Assembly (NCBI GenBank): GCA_009783395.1
Contig: WRHA01000277.1
Coordinates: 1-5,773 of the forward strand
Source: Defluviitaleaceae bacterium
GTDB taxonomy: Bacteria > Bacillota > Clostridia > Lachnospirales > WQUN01
Length of the DNA: 5,773 nt
Direction: 5' to 3'
The notes below the pieces were generated by a model. It ran no database searches and was not told the origin of the DNA. It saw nothing but the letters and a program-made list of their open reading frames with translations. The translations under genes and the position numbers were made by a program. Position 1 is the first letter of the stretch. Every line of letters starts with the position of its first letter. This document shows, piece by piece, positions 1 through 5,664 of the stretch.

Positions 1-1105
1 TTACATCGCCGATTCTGCCTCCATGCCAACGGTCGGTGCTTAGGTTGTCGATGAGAGCATCGTCAGCGTCGGCCGTGATGCCGACATTGCCGAAAATTTC
101 ACCGCCATGCATGATAAATCTGCCGTTTGCACCAACGACTCTTACGCCGACGCCAGCAGGGTTGTCGAAGACACTATTGCCGGTTATCGTGCCGCCATGC
201 ATGATGAATGTACCATTGTCTACAAAAACGCCGCCGCCCCGAACCGCGGTATTGTTACTTATTTCACCGCCATACATGGTGAATGTCCCGCCGGAAACAA
301 AAACACCTCCCCCAGGGGCAAGAGTGTTACTGTTTAGCAACGTCGCTCCGCTTCTCATTGTAAACGCGCCACCAGCGACACGAACGAGGCTGGCTTTTCC
401 GCTACCTCCTCCGCCGTCGATAATAACGTTTTGCAAATACACCGCTCCAGTTTGAGTTTGCAAGACAATATGGTCACTTTGGCGCGTCATGGTAAACGGT
501 CCGCCATTTTCCATATCGCTGTTAATGGTAAGGCTGTTATTGTTGTCTACAGGTAAAATAGGAGCTGCCCCGCCGAGCAGAGCCCCCGGTAAAGTTACAT
601 CCCGCAAAAGCGTAACGGTTATTTCCATGTTTTGGGCTGCCGGGTTGTGAAGCAGGGCTTGCACGTCCTCGATTGACATATACTGCGGTGCGCCCGTCAT
701 GCCGCCGGTTGTGATTACCACCCTTGCGTCGTCGGTCGCGTCAAAGGGGAGCAGTAGCTCAAGGTCGTCTGCTTCGATGTCGTCTGTTTCCTCGGGGTCT
801 TCCGGTTCAGAATCTCCGGGGTCGATTTCATCGGCTTCCTCGGGGTCTTCCGATTCCGGATCTCCGGAGGGGATTTCTTCGGCTTCGCCTGTTTCGTTTG
901 TGTAATCGGATTCGCCGCCGTTTTCGCCGCCGTCTTCAGCGGCGTTTTCGTCGCCATTTTCGTCGTCATTTGAACTTTCACCGTTTTCGTACCCATTTTC
1001 GTACCCGTTTAAATAATCTTCCGCGCCAAGCACCGGCGCGACACCAAGCAATAAAATAAGCGCAAGCAAAATCGCCAACGCTTTTTTCAAAATTACATTA
1101 CGCAC
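1..1105 (-). CDS. Secreted or surface right-handed beta-helix repeat protein with acidic linker (partial, N-terminal part)
   Basis: The frame is open from GTG 1105 to the left edge (368 residues), with no stop reached. Residues 1-28 form a signal peptide: RNVILKK, then a hydrophobic core of Ala/Leu/Ile, then APVLGA with likely cleavage before Glu29. Residues 29-117 are a low-complexity linker very rich in Glu, Asp, Gly, Asn and Pro, with YENG repeats and a 16-residue tandem repeat (78-109). From about 128 the sequence becomes beta-rich, and from about 245 it shows pectate-lyase-like beta-helix coils: GGAFTMRSGATLLNSN, GGTFTMYGGEISNNTA, NGTFIMHGGTITGN and NGRFIMHGGEIFGN. Many Clostridia encode such proteins as large surface proteins with C-terminal anchors; here any anchor is beyond the window. 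Adhesion or carbohydrate binding is possible, but catalytic activity cannot be judged. It is probably transcribed separately from the upstream pair, or by read-through. Confidence 0.87.
   Translation of the reverse strand, partial: MRNVILKKALAILLALILLLGVAPVLGAEDYLNGYENGYENGESSNDDENGDENAAEDGGENGGESDYTNETGEAEEIPSGDPESEDPEEADEIDPGDSEPEDPEETDDIEADDLELLLPFDATDDARVVITTGGMTGAPQYMSIEDVQALLHNPAAQNMEITVTLLRDVTLPGALLGGAAPILPVDNNNSLTINSDMENGGPFTMTRQSDHIVLQTQTGAVYLQNVIIDGGGGSGKASLVRVAGGAFTMRSGATLLNSNTLAPGGGVFVSGGTFTMYGGEISNNTAVRGGGVFVDNGTFIMHGGTITGNSVFDNPAGVGVRVVGANGRFIMHGGEIFGNVGITADADDALIDNLSTDRWHGGRIGDV
779..874 (-). repeat. 48-bp imperfect tandem repeat (two copies) in the acidic linker
   Basis: Two adjacent 16-codon units (874-827 and 826-779) encode IPSGDPESEDPEEADE and IDPGDSEPEDPEETDD. 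The block GAAGACCCCGAGGAA is identical in both. The repeat stays in frame, so copy-number change would lengthen or shorten the linker without breaking the gene. Confidence 0.75.
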
Positions 1106-1111
1106 AACGCG

Positions 1112-1118
1112 TCACCCC
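1112..1118 (-). promoter_or_regulatory. Shine-Dalgarno-like GGGGTGA supporting GTG start at 1105
   Basis: GGGGTGA lies 6 nt before the GTG at 1105 and its last three bases form an in-frame TGA, so the frame cannot extend further upstream. This favours GTG 1105 over TTG 1090, which has no such site. Confidence 0.5.
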
Positions 1119-1142
1119 ACAAATTTATTTTTCTGTAGGGGC

Positions 1143-1171
1143 AGTTTATCGCAGTAAATGATTTTTAACAA
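1143..1171 (-). promoter_or_regulatory. Weak candidate promoter for the beta-helix protein gene
   Basis: TTGTTA (1171-1166) and TAAACT (1148-1143), each 4 of 6 to consensus, are spaced by 17 bp in the 83-bp gap after the Cys-rich gene. In this AT-rich gap such a match could be chance. I see no clear terminator in the gap. Confidence 0.28.
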
Positions 1172-1188
1172 GTCGTGAGTTTTCCATT

Positions 1189-2283
1189 TTAGGGCGGGTA
1201 ATTTGCAAAAAATCCATCAACGAAGCCCTTCTTTAAAATTGTCGTGGAGCATAACTTTGCAAAGGCCTTGCTTTTGGGTTGAAGCTCACTCCATTTAGCG
1301 TGTTCATCTAGCATAAACTCATAAAATTTTTTGTACCTTTCGACAATTTGAGCACTATTTGGCGCGTCGGTCGCAATATCTGCGAGATTGATCTCAAAAT
1401 CGGCAACGCTAACGTTGCGAAGCAACGAAACTAACGCCATGTACAGCACAATCGAAAGTCCGTAGGGAGTGGTGTCTCCGGTGCTGTTTGCTATGATGCT
1501 CTTTCGTATGTCCGTTCTCCCGCTTTTCATGAAATTGTACTTGCCGTTTGCGTCACGAAAATGCCTTGAGAATGGATCAACCGTGTCGTCAATGGCGCGC
1601 TGAGCCTCTGTTTGCTTATTGATACGGGCGGTAGTTGGAAAGTGTAGTTGCTCATTCGCGTGCTTGTGAGTGCCTCCGTTTTTAGATATGAAATAGTCGG
1701 CTCCGTCCTTGGTGAAAGCAAAATAACAATTGCTGAAACTTTGGGTTTTAAGCTGCAATGCTAATTTACAGTTATCACAAACGTCCGTTTTTCGGCATTT
1801 GCAAACGTTAGCGTTTTGGATTTCACGCTGTAATTCAATCTCGCATTCTGTGCAAATGAGCGCGTTCAGACACTGGCAACTTGTGCGTTTTGCGCAATTA
1901 TTGCACACCAACTTCGCAAGGTGTTTGCAAATGTTTTTACAGTGCGGTTTCGTATTCTTTTTACACTTGCTTCCGTTACCTTCAAACGGATAAACATCCG
2001 TGCCTGCAACATATTGATTCTTGCCGACAAACCCTGCCAGAATGCCGTACAACTCAGCGGAGAAGGCTTGAATGTCCTGATCTTCGTACTCGACCGCGTC
2101 CCCTTCTCTTCTCGCAATGCGAATAAGGCGGCGTCCGATTGTGTATTTCAAAAATTCGCCTACAACGTGGGGAGAAATAAATCTATTGGCGCGAGGTTTT
2201 TGTTCTCTAAGCTTGCTTTCTGCATAGCTTGCGGCGGCAGGTTTTCGTATTCCTTGGTGAAATTTCAGCGTGCTTTCCGGCAT
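1189..2283 (-). CDS. Cysteine-rich protein of unknown function, probably zinc-binding
   Basis: I do not recognise the family of this 364-residue protein. The N-terminal 100 residues are basic and look helical (FLKYTIGRRLIRIARRE, 44-60). A cluster of 13 cysteines spans 107-172: C107, C115, C119, C127, C130, C136, C138, C144, C147, C161, C163, C169, C172. Within it the module C-x-C-x5-C-x2-C occurs twice (CQCLNALICTEC, 136-147; CKCRKTDVCDNC, 161-172), preceded by CNNC (127-130) and C115/C119. Such spacing suggests a repeated zinc-ribbon-like or treble-clef-like fold that binds two to four metal ions and may contact nucleic acid or protein. The second half (180-364) has few cysteines; it includes a hydrophobic stretch (275-288, GLSIVLYMALVSLL) and an apparently helical C-terminus. 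No signal peptide is seen, so it is probably cytoplasmic. It lies 39 bp after the PRTase-like gene, which suggests a shared operon and function. Whether it senses, regulates or acts as the effector is unknown. Confidence 0.78.
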   Translation of the reverse strand: MPESTLKFHQGIRKPAAASYAESKLREQKPRANRFISPHVVGEFLKYTIGRRLIRIARREGDAVEYEDQDIQAFSAELYGILAGFVGKNQYVAGTDVYPFEGNGSKCKKNTKPHCKNICKHLAKLVCNNCAKRTSCQCLNALICTECEIELQREIQNANVCKCRKTDVCDNCKLALQLKTQSFSNCYFAFTKDGADYFISKNGGTHKHANEQLHFPTTARINKQTEAQRAIDDTVDPFSRHFRDANGKYNFMKSGRTDIRKSIIANSTGDTTPYGLSIVLYMALVSLLRNVSVADFEINLADIATDAPNSAQIVERYKKFYEFMLDEHAKWSELQPKSKAFAKLCSTTILKKGFVDGFFANYPP

Positions 2284-2293
2284 ATAGACAGTA

Positions 2294-2301
2294 TCTTCCC
2301 T
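2294..2301 (-). promoter_or_regulatory. Shine-Dalgarno-like AGGGAAGA for the Cys-rich gene
   Basis: AGGGAAGA lies in the 39-bp gap after the PRTase-like gene, 10 nt before the ATG at 2283, and supports that start. The gap holds no obvious terminator or promoter, as expected for two genes on one transcript. Confidence 0.5.
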
Positions 2302-2322
2302 TCGTTTTCTTTTGTAAGCAAA

Positions 2323-4794
2323 CTACTGAACATAGCCCCACTCGAAGCCGACAATGGCGTTAAGGAGAGGCCGATTTGGATCGTCTTTAGGCAGACAACG
2401 CTCTGATATGACACCTGCTCGATCAGAGATACCCGTCGCACCAAAGCTGCCCGGCGAATGGAAAAAATAATCAATTTTATCTTTTATATCTTTGACTACA
2501 TGTGGATCAGGAGGGCTTTTCGCATTTTCTATTTCGCAATCAATTCGCGCGTAAAGTTTTTTAAGAACACTTATGCGTGCTTCATCTATATGTGCAGCAT
2601 AGTTATATATGCTACGAAGCGCATTGACGGCCATCCAACCGCCATAATCCTTCATTTTTCGAACAGCATCAAGTATGGAAAGTTCGGCGCACTGGCAACA
2701 TTGGAACGAAAGGATGTCGTCATATGCAGCCGATTCGCGTTTTTCGAGAGTCCTGTCGCTTTCCGAATAAAGTGCAACACCGATGCTTCCGGCGCACAAC
2801 AAAGAAAACACCGCAAAAATAAAGTCTTCGTACCATGTATCTCTATCGACCGTCGTACCATTGCATCGTTTCAAAACTATATTTTTCATAACGCAAAGCG
2901 GCACGGGCGAAATCTTCACGGGTAGGTCTTCGTCGGCGCGAGAGATTAAGTCCTGTATTTCGGACAAGTGTGCGATTAGATTTTTATCTTTTTCGTCCGC
3001 TCCATGCAAATAATCGTTGACAACTGTAGCCGCCGCCTCAAAGTTTTGAGGATTCACCGTATCTTTTAAATAATTCGCCCAAGTTGTTTCCCAATTTCCT
3101 TCGATGAACATATCGTTTTCATAGCGCGCGCTTGTGAAGTCAAATATTTCCGCGCCTTCGACGTTTATTCGGCAGTTTTTCAAGAGTTCCTTCGTAATCG
3201 CAATTGCAGAAGCCCCATGTTTGTGGGCTATAAGATAGCGTGCGACGCTTTCTGCAAAAATGCTTGCCGCATCGTCGAGCCTTAGTCCACGCTCTTGTGC
3301 AAATTCCATGCCGGCTAATGCAGCAAGCACAAGAGAAACAATCCGCCCCATGTGTTCGTAGATATGTTTTGCCTGCATATCGTCAGCATATTGCTTGTAT
3401 TCGATTGACTCCCAATCAAAATTATTGAATTTATGCGGCAACACCCTAAAGGTTGCGTCGGTTGGTCTCTCGGCATATGCGTAAACGAGCTTCATCATCG
3501 GATTGACGTTCTCCAGATCGATTTTCTTTACACTAAAAAGCTTGACATATATCTCGCGAAGCTGCACCGCAGTTAGTGAGGGCAGAAAAATTCTGGGATA
3601 AATGGAAAGTTCGTCGGTTTCGTCGTTGAAGCGCGCCTGTATACCGGAAAAATACGACGTTTTTTCGGAGCATGCTCGCACGGTTAAATATGACACGGAT
3701 TCGTTTTCTTCCGGAAAGTCGACATCCTCAGTAACCGGCGCATCAAACCGACGCACCCTTTCGTTGCCGTTTTTGTTAATGTCATCAAATTTTAGCCTTG
3801 AAAATAGCTTGGAATTTTTCCTTATAATCGCATACGCCGCATATGCGGTGTATGGTTGGGAAGCGAATTTCATAAATCGGATGAAGCGTTGGGAGCGAAA
3901 GTTCATTTCGCACTTATGCAAAAAAAGCGTAGAGTTGAAAAAATCGGCGTTTACGTGAGCTAAACTGTACGGCAGGAACAGACGTATCCTCTCGTATTTT
4001 TTGAAGTCGTCGCTTCCGTGATTATTACGCAGTTCGCTCGGATTAAACTCTAGCCAGTATGTTCCGTCGGTCTCTTTTTTGATAATTCTTGTCACTCGGC
4101 TTTTTTCGAAGTCTCCTTGCTTCGCCTGACTTTGATTAAATCCAAGAGCGGTGTAGAAAATATTTTCCGGCTCAAAGCCCATGCGATACATATCCCTGAC
4201 GGCATGAAGTGCATTACGTCCGCGCCCAAGGAGATCGTCGATTATAAGGATTCGCATTTTTCTCTTGCCTTTGTTTTCATTGGAAAATTCGTCAAATACC
4301 GTCGTGCGTGTGTTAAGCAAAATAACTTTTTTGGCAAATTTGTTAAAGCGTTCCTTTTCTCCATTGTTGTCGGCCATTTTCGCGATAACGCGCAAAAACG
4401 TACGAAAGGTCGAGGCCCCTTTCCGTGCAACCATCAAAATGTAGTCGAAATTATCGAAATTGTAGTGGTCGGAAAACCACTCGGGGGTGTCCCATTTGCA
4501 CAGCGAAAAAGGTTCGTGACTAAAAACGGCATATGTATTTTGGCCAAGCATGGCTGTTGCAACGGTTTCGCAAAACGTGTGCGACAATTCCTCGCCGAAG
4601 AGGCGATACATCATGCTCGTCATGGTTGTAGTTTTCATAAACTCTCCGCTTTTGGGCACAGCTCCTGTAGTATATGCTGTAGCCAGGTAAATGTTGCTAT
4701 ACTCACGAACCGAAACTTCTTTTGAAATTCTTCTGAAGTTTCGGTTCGTGAGCAACTGCCAGTCCGAAACGAAAGTGAACTTCTTTTGTTTCAT
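2323..4794 (-). CDS. Large protein with N-terminal phosphoribosyltransferase-like domain; C-terminal region unrecognised
   Basis: Residues are numbered from the furthest in-frame start, GTG 4866 (847 aa). The chosen ATG 4794 is residue 25 (823 aa); ATG 4638 is residue 77. The core resembles a type I PRTase fold. DYILMVARKG (141-150) looks like the strand and R-x-G turn of the PPi loop. KKVILLNTRT (179-188) is a second strand. RILIIDDLLGRGRNA (205-219) matches the PRPP-binding motif hhhhDDhhxxGRx, with D210, D211 and G216 in place and Asn where Thr/Ser is usual. A helix and strand (HAVRDMYRMGFEPENIFYTA) follow. The remaining roughly 580 residues match no family I know. They include two hydrophobic stretches (about 509-520 and 682-700) and a CCQC cluster (723-726). 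PRPP-dependent transfer of a phosphoribosyl group, or a nucleotide-related effector role, is inference. The Cys-rich gene follows 39 bp downstream, probably in the same transcript. Start: GTG 4866 overlaps the preceding stop (GTGA) but has no Shine-Dalgarno and lies upstream of the promoter; ATG 4794 is the first in-frame ATG after it. Confidence 0.8.
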   Translation of the reverse strand: MKQKKFTFVSDWQLLTNRNFRRISKEVSVREYSNIYLATAYTTGAVPKSGEFMKTTTMTSMMYRLFGEELSHTFCETVATAMLGQNTYAVFSHEPFSLCKWDTPEWFSDHYNFDNFDYILMVARKGASTFRTFLRVIAKMADNNGEKERFNKFAKKVILLNTRTTVFDEFSNENKGKRKMRILIIDDLLGRGRNALHAVRDMYRMGFEPENIFYTALGFNQSQAKQGDFEKSRVTRIIKKETDGTYWLEFNPSELRNNHGSDDFKKYERIRLFLPYSLAHVNADFFNSTLFLHKCEMNFRSQRFIRFMKFASQPYTAYAAYAIIRKNSKLFSRLKFDDINKNGNERVRRFDAPVTEDVDFPEENESVSYLTVRACSEKTSYFSGIQARFNDETDELSIYPRIFLPSLTAVQLREIYVKLFSVKKIDLENVNPMMKLVYAYAERPTDATFRVLPHKFNNFDWESIEYKQYADDMQAKHIYEHMGRIVSLVLAALAGMEFAQERGLRLDDAASIFAESVARYLIAHKHGASAIAITKELLKNCRINVEGAEIFDFTSARYENDMFIEGNWETTWANYLKDTVNPQNFEAAATVVNDYLHGADEKDKNLIAHLSEIQDLISRADEDLPVKISPVPLCVMKNIVLKRCNGTTVDRDTWYEDFIFAVFSLLCAGSIGVALYSESDRTLEKRESAAYDDILSFQCCQCAELSILDAVRKMKDYGGWMAVNALRSIYNYAAHIDEARISVLKKLYARIDCEIENAKSPPDPHVVKDIKDKIDYFFHSPGSFGATGISDRAGVISERCLPKDDPNRPLLNAIVGFEWGYVQ
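4642..4647 (-). promoter_or_regulatory. Shine-Dalgarno-like GGAGAG before alternative start ATG 4638
   Basis: GGAGAG ends 3 nt before the in-frame ATG at 4638 (residue 77 of the longest frame), slightly closer than ideal. It is the only recognisable ribosome site among the three candidate starts of the PRTase-like gene (GTG 4866, ATG 4794, ATG 4638). Using it would give a 771-residue protein beginning just before the recognisable PRTase core, with a leader of about 165 nt containing the inverted repeat. Confidence 0.4.
4702..4752. repeat. Perfect 18-bp inverted repeat with 15-nt loop
   Basis: The arms CTCACGAACCGAAACTTC (4702-4719) and GAAGTTTCGGTTCGTGAG (4735-4752) are exact reverse complements around a 15-base loop. 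On the minus strand the structure starts about 50 nt after the predicted transcription start and ends 63 nt before the ATG at 4638. If translation starts at 4794 it encodes residues about 39-55. If it starts at 4638 the repeat is a leader hairpin. No U run follows it, so it is not an ordinary intrinsic terminator. It could be an operator, a leader regulatory hairpin or a protein-binding RNA element. Confidence 0.85.
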
Positions 4795-4809
4795 GAGTAC
4801 ACGAATCGG

Positions 4810-4838
4810 ATTATAGCATGTACAATTTTTTTGTCCAA
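4810..4838 (-). promoter_or_regulatory. Sigma-A type promoter for the PRTase-like gene
   Basis: On the minus strand TTGGAC (-35, 4838-4833) and a consensus TATAAT (-10, 4815-4810) are separated by exactly 17 bp. TG one base before the -10 (4818-4817) makes it an extended -10. Transcription would start near 4803-4802. The promoter begins 24 bp after the stop of the membrane-fusion gene, so the PRTase-like gene and its follower can be transcribed independently of the exporter operon. I see no terminator between that stop and the promoter, so read-through is also possible. Confidence 0.72.
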
Positions 4839-4862
4839 CATTTAATTTGAAATTCTCAAGCG

Positions 4863-5531
4863 TCACTCGCGAAGCTGAATCCGCACTCGTGCATTTACGC
4901 CGATAAAGTCGTTTAAAAGAACATCGTCGGTAATTCGTATTTCGATTGGCAATATGCGAACAACGCGTGTGAAATTGCCGCCTGTGTTAAAAAATAACGA
5001 TTGTCCCGCAAGCTCCGCGCTTGTGATGCGTGATATTTCCGAAATGTAGCCGCTAAATTGCCTGTTTCCAAAAGGGTCGATTGTTACATAAACACTTTGC
5101 CCTCTGTAAAGCCGCCCGACATCTGTTTCGTCAACATAGGCTCGGACGTGGATATTGTTTACGTCGGCAATAACGGCCAGCCGATCCATAGGTGAAACCT
5201 GTTGCCCCTGCCTTGCACTTGTGCTTACAACAAGCCCTTCAAACGGTGAGCGCATCGATTCGCCGTTTTCTACCCAGCCGATAACATCGTTTTCTGCCAA
5301 ATATTGCCCTTCGGAAACAGTAAACCGCTCAAGTATGCCCGGAACAGGCGGCATAACATCAAAGAGGGTGGTCGTTACCGTTGCGTTATCCGTAGTAATG
5401 TACCCCGCGCTTCGCCAAACAAAATAAATCCCGGTTGCCGCGCCGCCGACAAGAAGCAATGTCAAAACAGCCACAATCCAAAATTTGCTTCCGCCTTTTT
5501 TTTCTTGCTCGATTTTTTTCTCTTCATTCAT
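4863..5531 (-). CDS. HlyD/EmrA-like membrane-fusion (adaptor) protein, compact form without coiled-coil hairpin
   Basis: This 222-residue protein probably links an inner-membrane transporter to the cell exterior, acting as a membrane-anchored extracytoplasmic adaptor. A lysine-rich cytoplasmic N-terminus is followed by one membrane segment (about residues 17-38). Next comes YITTDNATV (44-52), matching the TTDDAYV-type signature at the start of EmrA/HlyD periplasmic regions. The two halves of a biotinyl-lipoyl-like domain follow (about 58-87, with PPVPGILERFTVSEGQYL, and 93-123, with MRSPFEGLVVS and the GQQV turn), then a beta-barrel region (126-222, with VDETDVGRLYRGQSVYV). Only about five residues separate the lipoyl halves, where Gram-negative members usually carry a long alpha-helical hairpin, so the protein is much shorter than the usual 330-400 residues. 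This fits a Gram-positive cell with no TolC partner. The ABC transporter end immediately upstream is the likely partner; substrate unknown. The start is supported by GGAGGG at 5546-5541. Confidence 0.88.
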   Translation of the reverse strand: MNEEKKIEQEKKGGSKFWIVAVLTLLLVGGAATGIYFVWRSAGYITTDNATVTTTLFDVMPPVPGILERFTVSEGQYLAENDVIGWVENGESMRSPFEGLVVSTSARQGQQVSPMDRLAVIADVNNIHVRAYVDETDVGRLYRGQSVYVTIDPFGNRQFSGYISEISRITSAELAGQSLFFNTGGNFTRVVRILPIEIRITDDVLLNDFIGVNARVRIQLRE

Positions 5532-5540
5532 TTAAATCAT

Positions 5541-5546
5541 CCCTCC
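5541..5546 (-). promoter_or_regulatory. Shine-Dalgarno GGAGGG for the membrane-fusion protein
   Basis: GGAGGG is 9 nt upstream of the ATG at 5531. Another ATG at 5540 meets a TAA after one codon, so the ribosome site and frame together fix the start at 5531. Confidence 0.8.
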
Positions 5547-5566
5547 AAAATTAAAATTTTCAAATC

Positions 5567-5593
5567 GGTGCGGGTAGTGTCACTACCCGCACC
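5567..5593 (-). terminator. GC-rich perfect hairpin between the ABC and membrane-fusion genes (terminator or attenuator)
   Basis: GGTGCGGGTAGTG (5567-5579) and CACTACCCGCACC (5581-5593) are perfect 13-base complements around one central base, giving a stem of 11-12 bp with a 3-5 nt loop. On the minus strand the stem is followed by an AT-rich run with several short T blocks (TTT, TTTT, TTTT) but no uninterrupted U tract. Leaky termination or attenuation between the two genes is therefore more likely than a full stop. An operator for a dimeric regulator is another possibility. The Shine-Dalgarno of the next gene lies about 20 nt downstream. Confidence 0.55.
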
Positions 5594-5664
5594 AAATTAT
5601 TCGCACCGAAAACAGTATCCGGCTTCGAGACGAACACTCAGCAACGAGAACATGTCCCCGGTGC

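Noticed and set aside
36..455. Plus-strand open frame of 139 codons rich in Pro and Thr
   Set aside because: It is the antisense shadow of the Gly-rich beta-helix coils and has no ribosome site I can see.
715..996. Minus-strand open frame of 93 codons rich in Lys, Thr and Pro
   Set aside because: It is an alternative frame of the repetitive acidic linker; the correct frame is fixed by the signal peptide and the beta-helix coils.
3831..3854. Near-perfect 24-bp palindrome centred on CATATG
   Set aside because: It has one mismatch that could pair as G-T, but it sits deep in coding sequence for a Tyr/Ala-rich stretch (AYAAYA), whose codons produce it easily; there is no regulatory context.
4117..4725. 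Plus-strand open frame of 202 codons opposite the PRTase-like gene
   Set aside because: It lies wholly within the minus-strand coding region that carries the recognisable PRTase motif, and its translation shows no domain.
1174..4751. TCGTGAG near 1174-1180 also occurs in the right arm of the inverted repeat (4745-4751), possibly as flanking repeats of the two-gene cassette
   Set aside because: Seven matching bases is too short to call an attachment site or a target duplication, and one copy is inside the large gene.
4702..4752. Inverted repeat read as an intrinsic terminator of the exporter operon
   Set aside because: There is no U tract on either strand after the stem, and it lies downstream of a good promoter in the same direction.
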